6,701 nucleotides of DNA from NCBI GenBank assembly GCA_902470805.1, contig CABRHX010000040.1, positions 1 through 6,701 on the forward strand. The letters run 5' to 3'. This stretch comes from an uncultured Collinsella sp. (GTDB lineage Bacteria > Actinomycetota > Coriobacteriia > Coriobacteriales > Coriobacteriaceae). Position numbers and translations under genes: made by a program. A model generated the notes under the pieces. It searched no databases. It saw nothing but the letters and a program-made list of their open reading frames with translations, and had not been told where the DNA came from. Below, piece by piece: positions 1 to 6,113 of this stretch. How positions within the stretch are numbered: the stretch's first letter is position 1; the number at the start of each line of letters is the position of its first letter.

Positions 1-15
1 GCGGGTGGTTTCTGA

Positions 16-38
16 TGCGGCGCGCTGCGCGCCCCGCA
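16..38. repeat. GC-rich hairpin of unknown function downstream of ftsH
   Basis: A near-perfect inverted repeat has arms GGCGCGC (19-25) and GCGCGCC (27-33) around a single T. It extends outward by TGC/GCA pairs (16-18 with 36-38) after a two-base bulge. It lies beyond the ftsH terminator, with a small GGC-TAAA-GCC hairpin (41-50) between them. No T-run follows it on either strand, so it does not look like a standard intrinsic terminator. It may be part of the leader or end of a neighbouring gene outside the window. No coding sequence is supported in bases 1-53. Confidence 0.35.
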
Positions 39-53
39 CAGGCTAAAGCCCGT

Positions 54-91
54 AAAGAAAAAGCCTCCGCAGGTTTCCCCGCGGAGGCTTT
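54..91 (-). terminator. Rho-independent terminator of the ftsH cluster
   Basis: On the minus strand an 11-bp perfect stem (AAAGCCTCCGC, 91-81, with GCGGAGGCTTT, 70-60) encloses a 10-nt loop. A T-rich tail with one interrupting C follows (down to 54). It begins 11 bases after the ftsH stop codon, as expected for an intrinsic terminator ending the tilS-hpt-ftsH transcript. Confidence 0.9.
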
Positions 92-102
92 CGCCACAAA
101 GA

Positions 103-2229
103 CTATTTGTCGGCGTCGGTGTCGGCATCGACGACGGCATGGTCATCGTCAGCATCATCGGATGCGGCTTCGGCATCCTCCTGCATGGCCGCCTGCGCAA
201 AGGCCGCGGCATCAGCCGCCAGCTCCTCCTCGCTCATACGAGGCGCACGCTTCTTGGTCGGCATGCCGGCCGCCTTGGCATTGCGCTCCTCCTTGGCCGC
301 CAGGATATCGCCCTCGCGCTCAAGGTAGGCATTCCACTCGTTGTCGAGCAGGGCGTTCACGGCGTCGCCCTCGACGGTCTCGCGCTCAAGCAGCACCTTC
401 GCCATCAGATCAAGCTGATCGCGACGGGCGTCCAGAATCTCGACCGCACGACGATGGGCCTCACGCATAATGCGCTGAACCTCGATATCGATGCGGCGCG
501 CCGTCTCCTCGGAGTAATCCTGGTGATCGGCGTAATCGCGACCAAGGAACACCTGATGTTGCGCCTCGCCAAACACTTGCGTGCCCAGCTCCTCGCTCAT
601 GCCCAGGCGCGTGACCATCTCGCGCGCCATCTTGGTTGCGCGCTCCAGATCGTTGCTCGCGCCCGACGTAATATCATCGCACATGAGCTCCTCGGCAACG
701 CGACCGCCCAAGAACACGGCGAGCTCGTCGAGCATCTCGTTCTTGGTCTTGAGGAAGTGGTCCTCCTGCGGAAGCTGCAGCGTGTAGCCCAGCGCCTGGC
801 CGCGGCTGACGATCGAGATCTTGTGGACCGGATCGGAGTGCTCCAGGATGTGGCCCACCAGGGCATGACCGCTCTCGTGGTAGGCAATCGTGGTGCGCTC
901 GGCCTCGGTCATCACGCGACCCTTGCGTTGCGGTCCGGCAATCACGCGCTCCATCGACTCCTCGACCTCGTCCATCGAGATCACGGAACGATGGCGGCGG
1001 GCAGCCAACAGTGCAGACTCATTGAGCAAGTTCGCCAGGTCGGCACCGGTAAAGCCAACGGTCATCTGGGCGAGCTTCTCAAACTTCACGTCCTCGTCCA
1101 TCGGCTTGTTCTCGGCATGCACGCGCAAGATCTGCTCGCGGCCCTTCACATCCGGACGGTCGACCGTGACCTGACGGTCAAAACGACCGGGACGCAGCAA
1201 TGCCGGATCCAAGATGTCAGGACGGTTGGTCGCAGCGATCAGGATGACCGACTCGCTCTCCTCAAAACCGTCCATCTCGACCAGCAGCTGGTTGAGCGTC
1301 TGCTCGCGCTCGTCGTGACCGCCGCCCAAGCCAGCTCCGCGCTGACGTCCCACGGCATCGATCTCATCGATGAAGATGATCGACGGGGCCTGGGACTTGG
1401 CCTCCTTAAAGAGGTCACGCACACGGCTGGCGCCGACACCCACGAACATCTCGACAAAGTCGGAACCAGAGATGCTAAAGAACGGCACGCCCGCCTCGCC
1501 GGCAACGGCCTTAGCCAGCAGCGTTTTACCGGTGCCCGGAGGCCCCACCAGCAACACGCCACGCGGGATCTTGGCGCCCAGTTTGCGATAGCGATCCGGA
1601 TCGCTCAAAAAGTCACGGATCTCCTCGACTGCCTCGTCCACGCCGGCAACGTCTTCAAACTTGACCTTGGGGCGCGTGGCCTCGTTGGTCTTGGCGTTGG
1701 TCTTGCCAAACTGCATGTTCCTGTTGTTGGCGCCCATCATCTGGCGCATAAAGTAGAACATGATAGCGATCAGGGCGATCGTCGGAAGCACGCTCATCGC
1801 CAAGTCGCCCCAAAAATCGGGGTCATTGGTGTTGACGATGTACTTGGTATCGGGGTGCTCCGCCATAAGCTCGGCAAGCGAATCGGAGCCGACATAGGTC
1901 GAGGAGAAGCTCTTGAGCTCGCTCGTATCGCCCTTGTCCTTCTTCGTCTTCCAGTAATGACCCGTCACGCTTCCGTCTTGAACCGTATAGGTCAGATCTT
2001 CGACGCGATCCTGCTTGATGGCGCTCACCATCTCGCTCGTCGCGAGCTTAACGGTATTGCTGGAATTGGCAAAGCCGGAGCCCATGTTAAAGAAGGCGTA
2101 GCCCAGAAGCGCGCAAGCCAAAATAAAATACAGCCAGCCCGTACGCGTGGGCTTCTTGCCTCCGGGCATCCCCGGGATCTTAGGCTCCCGGGGAGTCTGG
2201 GAATTGTTATCGTTATGGTCGTCGGGCAT
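103..2229 (-). CDS. ftsH: ATP-dependent zinc metalloprotease FtsH
   Basis: FtsH is a hexameric membrane-anchored AAA+ protease that unfolds and degrades misfolded membrane proteins and short-lived cytosolic regulators. At 708 residues it is full length. Two membrane segments (about 32-48 and 144-164) flank an extracytoplasmic domain. The AAA+ module shows Walker A GPPGTGKT (229-236), the pore loop FVG (262-264), Walker B IIFIDEID (284-291) and the second region of homology ending RPGRFDRQ, with probable arginine fingers R349 and R352. The peptidase domain has the zinc site HESGH (451-455), with D527 in SGASND as the probable third ligand. The C-terminus (about 665-708) is an Ala/Asp/Glu-rich, probably disordered tail. 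The chosen ATG lies one base after the hpt stop, with GGAGG 12 bases upstream inside hpt, which suggests translational coupling. All catalytic motifs are intact. The identification is essentially certain. Confidence 0.98.
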   Translation of the reverse strand: MPDDHNDNNSQTPREPKIPGMPGGKKPTRTGWLYFILACALLGYAFFNMGSGFANSSNTVKLATSEMVSAIKQDRVEDLTYTVQDGSVTGHYWKTKKDKGDTSELKSFSSTYVGSDSLAELMAEHPDTKYIVNTNDPDFWGDLAMSVLPTIALIAIMFYFMRQMMGANNRNMQFGKTNAKTNEATRPKVKFEDVAGVDEAVEEIRDFLSDPDRYRKLGAKIPRGVLLVGPPGTGKTLLAKAVAGEAGVPFFSISGSDFVEMFVGVGASRVRDLFKEAKSQAPSIIFIDEIDAVGRQRGAGLGGGHDEREQTLNQLLVEMDGFEESESVILIAATNRPDILDPALLRPGRFDRQVTVDRPDVKGREQILRVHAENKPMDEDVKFEKLAQMTVGFTGADLANLLNESALLAARRHRSVISMDEVEESMERVIAGPQRKGRVMTEAERTTIAYHESGHALVGHILEHSDPVHKISIVSRGQALGYTLQLPQEDHFLKTKNEMLDELAVFLGGRVAEELMCDDITSGASNDLERATKMAREMVTRLGMSEELGTQVFGEAQHQVFLGRDYADHQDYSEETARRIDIEVQRIMREAHRRAVEILDARRDQLDLMAKVLLERETVEGDAVNALLDNEWNAYLEREGDILAAKEERNAKAAGMPTKKRAPRMSEEELAADAAAFAQAAMQEDAEAASDDADDDHAVVDADTDADK

Positions 2230-2230
2230 C

Positions 2231-2779
2231 TTACGAATAAACCTCCGGTTTCAAAATGCCCAGATACGGAAGGTTACGATAGCGCTCGGCATAGTCGAGG
2301 CCGTAGCCCACCACAAAGGCATCGGGGCAATGGGTTCCAACATACTTGGGCGTGATGGCCGAGACGCGGTCCTCAACGTCCTTCCACAGGAAGGCGGCGA
2401 CCTCCAGAGAAGCGGGCTTGCGGCTCTCGAGGTTCTTCATCAGATACTTGAGCGTCAGGCCCGAGTCCAGAATGTCCTCGACGATCAGCACGTCGCGACC
2501 GCGGATGTCGATATCCAGGTCCTTAATGATACGCACGATACCCGAGGACTTCACACCGTCGCCATAGCTCGAAACAGCCATGAAATCGATGTTGGTCGGC
2601 AGCTCGATCTTACGCATCAGGTCGCCCATAAAGACCACGGCGCCGCGCAGGACCGCAATCAGCACCAGATCCTTACCCGCGTAATCGCGAGTAATCTCCT
2701 CGCCCAGGCGAGAGACGATACCGTCGATATCCTCCTGCGTGAACAGAACCTTCTCGATATCCGGATGTTGAGAAGCCAT
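2231..2779 (-). CDS. hpt: Hypoxanthine (guanine) phosphoribosyltransferase
   Basis: This is a cytosolic purine-salvage enzyme that transfers phosphoribose from PRPP to hypoxanthine, and usually guanine, giving IMP or GMP. The 182-residue length is typical of bacterial Hpt. Visible motifs are the PRPP loop VEDILDSGLT (100-109), with acidic pair E101/D102 and probable catalytic base D105; the flexible-loop SYGDG (71-75); LRGA (44-47) near the pyrophosphate site; and the C-terminal GYGLDYAERYRNLPY block (158-172). The purine-contacting lysine is probably K133, but the segment reads WKDVEDR where many relatives have KP followed by basic residues. The start ATG has AAAGGG (2785-2790) five bases upstream. 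hpt lies between tilS and ftsH, an order common in Gram-positive bacteria. Confidence 0.96.
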   Translation of the reverse strand: MASQHPDIEKVLFTQEDIDGIVSRLGEEITRDYAGKDLVLIAVLRGAVVFMGDLMRKIELPTNIDFMAVSSYGDGVKSSGIVRIIKDLDIDIRGRDVLIVEDILDSGLTLKYLMKNLESRKPASLEVAAFLWKDVEDRVSAITPKYVGTHCPDAFVVGYGLDYAERYRNLPYLGILKPEVYS

Positions 2780-2784
2780 GACAA

Positions 2785-2790
2785 CCCTTT
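2785..2790 (-). promoter_or_regulatory. hpt ribosome binding site
   Basis: AAAGGG on the minus strand lies five bases before the hpt ATG (2779-2777) and supports that start. Confidence 0.6.
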
Positions 2791-2835
2791 CTTGTGCTTA
2801 TCGCCCACACACCGCCGTATGGACGCGAACTTCAC

Positions 2836-2865
2836 ATTTTAGCAGCGCACGGGGTATATTTTCCA
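2836..2865 (-). promoter_or_regulatory. Candidate hpt-ftsH promoter (extended -10)
   Basis: Within the 147-bp tilS-hpt gap the minus strand reads TGCTAAAAT (2844-2836), a TGn-extended -10 element. About 17-18 bases further upstream there is only a weak -35 (TGGAAA-like). Transcription would start near 2829, leaving a leader of about 50 bases to the hpt ATG. It would let hpt-ftsH be expressed independently of tilS. The call rests on sequence resemblance alone. I see no convincing small gene in this gap. Confidence 0.45.
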
Positions 2866-2926
2866 GCCCGTACGCCATCAGCGCGGGAATACCGTCAACG
2901 TCGCACAGAATAGCTGGCGTGGGACG

Positions 2927-4465
2927 CTATTCCGCATCGACCACGCGGAGCAGATATGCCACGCGCGTTGCGGCCGTGCACTTAAAACGCTCGTCCGCGC
3001 GAACTCCGGCGACCCACACCACGGCGCCCCCCGGCGCCGTCCTCACCATGGGCACGCCGGCGCGCTCGGAAACGGGAATGCGAGCCTCACCTAGCAAGTC
3101 GGATACTTTCTTGCTTCGACCACTCATCCCTAACGGGCACATCACGTCTCCCGGTACAGGACCGTCCACCCACAGGCGCGCCAATCGCGCCTCGGCAGGG
3201 ATCTCGCCACGCGAGCCCGCCAGGATCCGCTCACTATCGCTGTCGGCAAAACCCAGGGCAGCCGCGTCTACCAAAGCTGTCACTTCCCCGGCAGCTGCAA
3301 GCTCACGGGCGCGGCGCACGATATCGCATCCCGGCTCAACGGCCATCGGTTCTGTGACCAGCATACGTCCCCCGCCCAACGGCAAACGACCGGGTACGGT
3401 AACCCAGTCCGCGACCAGGCCCTCGCGAGCCGCCGGCGCCTTGAACGCCAGCATGCCAAACTCAATGCGTGCGTCAATCCCCGCCGGAAGCGTGACCGAG
3501 CCGGCGCCCTCGGCAACGCAGGAAAGGACTCGCTCCACATGTCGCATCTCTGGACGAGCGTCCGGATCGATGCGCTTAATCGCCAGTCGCACGATGCGCC
3601 GCGCGATTACCACCTCGGCCGCAGCAAGGCGCCTGGCATCGAGCACCAGCGCGCCCGCCGCCTCCTTACGCAGGCAGCTTCGAAACGCCTGTGCCGAAAG
3701 CTGAGACAAAAACGCGTCCTCATCGCCTAAGATCTCGCAGGCGGCGCCAATCGTCTTGCAGACGCTCGCGTTGCGCTGCGCCACCACCGGCATCACTCGA
3801 TGGCGCACGTAGTTTCGCAGATACGAGATATCCTCATTGCTCTCGTCTTCACGCCACGGCTGACCATGTACCTGTAGATAGCCCACGAGCTCGCCATGAG
3901 TTAGGTCGAGCAAGGGACGCACCACGATATTCCTCCGGCGAGGAATGCTCGATAGGCCAGCGGGCCCTGAACCCTTAATCGCGTTCATCAAAAACGTTTC
4001 CGCGCGATCCGAAGACGTGTGCGCGGTGCAGATACGAGCCGCCGTTCGCGGTGCCCCCGTCTGGGCGCAGAGCTCGCGAACATACCTCCGCGCCGCGGCA
4101 TAGCGCACCTCGCGGGCCGCGGCCTCAATATTGCCCGACTCCCCATCAAAATAAGCGTGCTCCACGCACAGCGGTAAACCATATTTCGCGCAGAGCTCAC
4201 GCACAAAGGCCTCGTCGCCATCGGACGCCTTGCCGCGCAGATGATGGTTTACATGCAGCACATGCAGGCGCTCGCGAGCAATGGGGGCAACACCGCGTCC
4301 GTCTTGGATATCCAGCTTTGATGTGCACGCCATAAGAAGCAGTGCCGTCGAGTCCGCGCCGCCTGATACCATGAGCACGACAGGAGCAGCCTGCTGCCTC
4401 GTTCGGGTCTCATCGACTGCCCCGGGCACGGCATGGTGTCCGTAATGCTGTGATACCGTTGGCAT
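2927..4465 (-). CDS. tilS: tRNA(Ile)-lysidine synthase TilS
   Basis: TilS uses ATP and lysine to convert C34 of the CAU-anticodon tRNA-Ile to lysidine, so that the tRNA reads AUA as isoleucine instead of AUG as methionine. The PP-loop ATP pyrophosphatase signature SGGADST is at 34-40. HVNHHLRG (71-78) and HTSSDRAET (149-157) are the TilS core motifs, followed by RPLLDLTHGEL (183-193) and REDESN (205-210). The C-terminal tRNA-binding region contains MSGRSKKVSDLLGEARIP (447-464). At 512 residues it is somewhat longer than many TilS proteins. AGGAGG (4472-4477) lies six bases before the chosen ATG. The third motif has Arg where DQAET is more usual. It is the first gene of the tilS-hpt-ftsH cluster. 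Confidence 0.95.
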   Translation of the reverse strand: MPTVSQHYGHHAVPGAVDETRTRQQAAPVVLMVSGGADSTALLLMACTSKLDIQDGRGVAPIARERLHVLHVNHHLRGKASDGDEAFVRELCAKYGLPLCVEHAYFDGESGNIEAAAREVRYAAARRYVRELCAQTGAPRTAARICTAHTSSDRAETFLMNAIKGSGPAGLSSIPRRRNIVVRPLLDLTHGELVGYLQVHGQPWREDESNEDISYLRNYVRHRVMPVVAQRNASVCKTIGAACEILGDEDAFLSQLSAQAFRSCLRKEAAGALVLDARRLAAAEVVIARRIVRLAIKRIDPDARPEMRHVERVLSCVAEGAGSVTLPAGIDARIEFGMLAFKAPAAREGLVADWVTVPGRLPLGGGRMLVTEPMAVEPGCDIVRRARELAAAGEVTALVDAAALGFADSDSERILAGSRGEIPAEARLARLWVDGPVPGDVMCPLGMSGRSKKVSDLLGEARIPVSERAGVPMVRTAPGGAVVWVAGVRADERFKCTAATRVAYLLRVVDAE

Positions 4466-4471
4466 TCGCTT

Positions 4472-4477
4472 CCTCCT
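4472..4477 (-). promoter_or_regulatory. tilS ribosome binding site
   Basis: A perfect AGGAGG on the minus strand sits six bases upstream of the ATG at 4465. It decides the tilS start over other in-frame codons. Confidence 0.8.
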
Positions 4478-4493
4478 CTATTCGTCCGCACCC

Positions 4494-4523
4494 ATTGTAT
4501 CCTTTGGAATCTTATGTCTCGTC
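4494..4523 (-). promoter_or_regulatory. Candidate tilS promoter
   Basis: The minus strand carries TACAAT (4499-4494), a good -10 match. A GAGACA sequence 15 bases upstream is a poor and closely spaced -35. Transcription would begin near 4487, giving a leader of about 20 bases. The element lies in the 48-bp spacer and overlaps the first codons of the divergent nuclease gene, so the two genes would have nearly back-to-back control regions. Confidence 0.35.
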
Positions 4524-5323
4524 TGCACCTTCATATCCTCGGCAGTGGCTCTAAAGGCAACTGCGCACTCATCGAGGGCCCGCAGGGGCTCATTATGGTC
4601 GATGACGGACTGTCTCGCCGCGAGACATTAAAGCGCATGGCAGAACTGGGGCTCTCGACAGACAACGTCTCGGCTCTTCTCATTACTCATGAGCATAGCG
4701 ATCACATCAAGGGCCTCGATGTCTGGTGCAAGCACTGGCACGGCCCCCTCTTTGCCAGCAGGGGCACTCTTTCGAACAAAGAAAATCTTTCGCATCTGCC
4801 TGTCGAGGAATTCGATCCCGGCGACGCCCTATCCATTGCCGGCATCCACGTGCAAACCTACTCAACATCACACGATGTCATCAATCCAGTCGGTTATCGA
4901 TTCGACGCCCTCGATGATTCCATCGGCTTTGCCACCGACACCGGAGAGCTATCGAGCCAAGCCATGAACACCCTCAAAGATTGTCGAGTCCTCGCGCTCG
5001 AAAGCAACCACGATGTGACCATGCTGCGCGAGGGAGAATATCCCCGCTTTCTTCAGGAGCGCATCCTGTCTGCAAGGGGACACCTCTCCAATGGCCAAGC
5101 CGCCGAAGCCGCGCGCGAACTTGTTACCGATCGCACCGAACAGCTCATTGCCATGCATATCAGCCAAGATAACAATCGTCCGAGCCTTACCGTCAAAAGC
5201 TATGCCAAGGCTCTGGCCGCAACCCTGGATGACGAGGTCGGCAGCTCCGCAACCCTTCTCCAAGGATCGCGAAAACTCTCGATACGCCCTGCGAGTCAGT
5301 ATCAACCGGCAACCATTCAATAG
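4514..5323 (+). CDS. yycJ: YycJ/WalJ (VicX)-family metallo-beta-lactamase-fold hydrolase
   Basis: This is a 269-residue cytosolic metallo-beta-lactamase-fold protein with no signal peptide or membrane segment. It opens with HILGSGSKGN (8-17). The metal-binding signature HEHSDH is at 59-64, and further likely metal ligands are H120, D142 in TDTG and H190 in RGHLSN. The ESNHD block (163-167), EYPRFLQERILS and GHLSN are typical of the YycJ/WalJ/VicX subfamily. From memory, a Bacillus member of this family is reported as a 5'-to-3' exonuclease acting in mismatch repair; whether this protein does the same is inference. In Firmicutes the gene usually accompanies the WalRK two-component genes; here it stands alone, divergent from tilS. 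The ATG has only a weak GGA (4506-4508) upstream. A strong terminator follows the stop codon. Confidence 0.9.
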   Translation: MSRLHLHILGSGSKGNCALIEGPQGLIMVDDGLSRRETLKRMAELGLSTDNVSALLITHEHSDHIKGLDVWCKHWHGPLFASRGTLSNKENLSHLPVEEFDPGDALSIAGIHVQTYSTSHDVINPVGYRFDALDDSIGFATDTGELSSQAMNTLKDCRVLALESNHDVTMLREGEYPRFLQERILSARGHLSNGQAAEAARELVTDRTEQLIAMHISQDNNRPSLTVKSYAKALAATLDDEVGSSATLLQGSRKLSIRPASQYQPATIQ

Positions 5324-5331
5324 ACTGTCCT

Positions 5332-5380
5332 AGACAGCAAAAGGGGCCGAGAATCGCTTCCCAGCCCCTTTTGCTGTCTT
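5332..5380. terminator. Bidirectional intrinsic terminator between convergent yycJ and hsp20
   Basis: A 16-bp perfect stem (AGACAGCAAAAGGGGC at 5332-5347, GCCCCTTTTGCTGTCT at 5364-5379) encloses a 16-nt loop. On the plus strand TCTTTTAAT follows, giving a reasonable U-rich tail. On the minus strand the inner GGGGC/GCCCC stem is followed by TTTT, so it may also stop hsp20 transcripts. It starts 8 bases past the yycJ stop and lies about 26 bases beyond the hsp20 stop. Confidence 0.85.
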
Positions 5381-5405
5381 TTAATAGCGCAGAACACCAA
5401 CGAAG

Positions 5406-5837
5406 TTAGTCGATGGAGATCTTCGTAACGTTCTTCTTCTCGACGATCTTGGGGACCGTAACGGTCAGGATGCCGTCAGCGTACTTAGCCGAGAGGCCCT
5501 CGCTCGAAGCGTCCTTTAGATACACGCCACGCGTCGCGCTGTACGAGCTGAACTCCTTCTGCAGGAAGTTCTTGCCCTCGTTCTCCTCGTCTTCCTCGAC
5601 ATTCACGCTAATGGACAGACGGCCCTCGTTAAGCTCGACATCGATATCGTCCTTGGCGACGCCGGTCAGATAAGCCTTGACCTCATAGCCGTCGCCCTTA
5701 TCCTCAACGTCAACGGGAAACGCCTTGGAAGCAATCGAGTTGTTTGCAAGGTCGGTCATATCATCAAACAGATCGAACAGCGAGCTAGCAGAAGGACGAA
5801 CGCCAAAAACCGAACGATAAGGAACCATGCTTGCCAT
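5406..5837 (-). CDS. Small heat-shock protein (Hsp20/alpha-crystallin family)
   Basis: This is an ATP-independent cytosolic holdase chaperone that binds unfolding proteins and forms oligomers. The start at 5837 gives 143 residues, typical for bacterial Hsp20. It was chosen because AAGGAG (5846-5851) lies 8 bases upstream. An in-frame extension to 5915 adds 26 residues that look unlike Hsp20 and would pass through this ribosome binding site. The N-terminal arm (1-36, with FDLFDDM at 21-27) precedes the alpha-crystallin domain (about 38-131), which begins FPVDVED and ends with the signature ADGILTVTVPK (120-130). The C-terminal I-x-I anchor is I140-S-I142. The gene converges with yycJ and diverges from a membrane-protein gene. 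The upstream region shows candidate operators and a possible leader hairpin over the ribosome binding site, consistent with heat or stress control. Confidence 0.95.
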   Translation of the reverse strand: MASMVPYRSVFGVRPSASSLFDLFDDMTDLANNSIASKAFPVDVEDKGDGYEVKAYLTGVAKDDIDVELNEGRLSISVNVEEDEENEGKNFLQKEFSSYSATRGVYLKDASSEGLSAKYADGILTVTVPKIVEKKNVTKISID

Positions 5838-5843
5838 GTTTAC

Positions 5844-5860
5844 CACTCCTTTTAGGACTG
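5844..5860 (-). promoter_or_regulatory. Possible SD-masking leader hairpin (RNA-thermometer candidate) of hsp20
   Basis: In the hsp20 mRNA, UCCU (5857-5854) can pair with AGGA (5850-5847) of the ribosome binding site across an AAA loop. Two outer pairs follow a single G-G mismatch. The stem is short and weak, which suits a structure that melts with heat, but chance pairing cannot be excluded. Confidence 0.3.
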
Positions 5861-5925
5861 CCGAGCCATCTTCTAGGTGACTGGGACTTCTTTTGACGCT
5901 CATATATATGCCCACACATTGCTTA

Positions 5926-5958
5926 TATATACATTGACTATAAAGTTTTTTGAGTCAA
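5926..5958 (-). promoter_or_regulatory. Candidate hsp20 promoter
   Basis: The minus strand has TTGACT (5958-5953), a strong -35 match. TGTATA and TATATA follow with spacers of 19 and 21 bases, longer than the usual 17. Such long spacing is a known feature of promoters controlled by MerR-family regulators. A 25-bp imperfect palindrome covers the -35 and spacer. An alternative -10 is TATAGT (5966-5961) without a clear -35. The call is tentative. Confidence 0.35.
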
Positions 5959-5991
5959 GTACTATAAGCATATCTAAGTGTAATTGACTCA
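5934..5991. promoter_or_regulatory. Candidate operator: two overlapping inverted repeats of TTGACT-type boxes
   Basis: Three boxes are visible: TTGACT (5934-5939), TTGAGTCAA (5950-5958) and TTGACTCA (5984-5991). Boxes one and two form a 25-bp palindrome centred at 5946, with arms TTGACTnnAAA/TTTnnAGTCAA. Boxes two and three form a second repeat with arms TGAGTCAAnTAC (5951-5962) and GTAnTTGACTCA (5980-5991). The boxes overlap candidate -35 elements for both divergent genes. They resemble half-sites of the HspR element (CTTGAGT-N7-ACTCAAG) but lack its spacing, and they do not match CIRCE. The regulator is unknown. Confidence 0.45.
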
Positions 5992-6011
5992 GGTTTTAGT
6001 AAGGTTAAGGT
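5984..6011 (+). promoter_or_regulatory. Candidate promoter for the 6114-6581 gene
   Basis: TTGACT (5984-5989) is followed after 16 bases by TAAGGT (6006-6011), a partial -10 match keeping the conserved T, A and final T. Transcription would start near 6018, leaving a leader of about 95 bases that contains the small ORF at 6073-6105. The -35 lies inside the third inverted-repeat box. Confidence 0.4.
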
Positions 6012-6072
6012 TCTTTGAACCAGAGCTTAAATAACGAGTATGTTCGCAGCTACAAATAACAAGGGGCTTACA

Positions 6073-6105
6073 ATGAGCGCGTACACGTTGTTGGTAACGA
6101 GCTAA
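6073..6105 (+). CDS. Possible 10-codon leader peptide (MSAYTLLVTS)
   Basis: An ATG with AAGGGG (6061-6066) six bases upstream opens a frame of ten codons ending in TAA at 6103-6105. That stop overlaps AAAGGG (6104-6109), the ribosome binding site of the next gene, whose ATG is at 6114 in another frame. This arrangement suggests translational coupling. The same frame can also begin at ATG 6040, giving 21 residues, but with a poor ribosome binding site. The peptide has no run of a single amino acid typical of attenuation leaders. It is too short to prove coding by composition. Confidence 0.4.
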   Translation: MSAYTLLVTS

Positions 6106-6113
6106 AGGGCATC

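Noticed and set aside
139..2355. A 738-codon open frame on the plus strand, antisense to ftsH and the end of hpt
   Set aside because: Long antisense frames arise from GC-rich codon bias. The translation is Arg/His/Leu-rich without domains, while the minus strand encodes an intact FtsH.
2778..3704. A 308-codon plus-strand frame antisense to tilS
   Set aside because: Its composition is low-complexity (Ser/Thr/Arg/Ala), it has no recognisable motif, and it lies entirely opposite a well-supported tilS and its downstream gap.
4459..4484. Possible plus-strand promoter TTGGCA/TATTCG for yycJ
   Set aside because: The 14-base spacer is too short, the -10 match is poor, and it overlaps the tilS ribosome binding site.
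5838..5915. N-terminal extension of Hsp20 from an upstream ATG at 5915
   Set aside because: The extra 26 residues do not resemble Hsp20, and the strong AAGGAG at 5846-5851 points to the start at 5837.
5901..5930. Repeated TATATA tracts (CATATATATG and TTATATATAC)
   Set aside because: Simple AT-rich promoter-region sequence; no evidence of an origin or a binding site.
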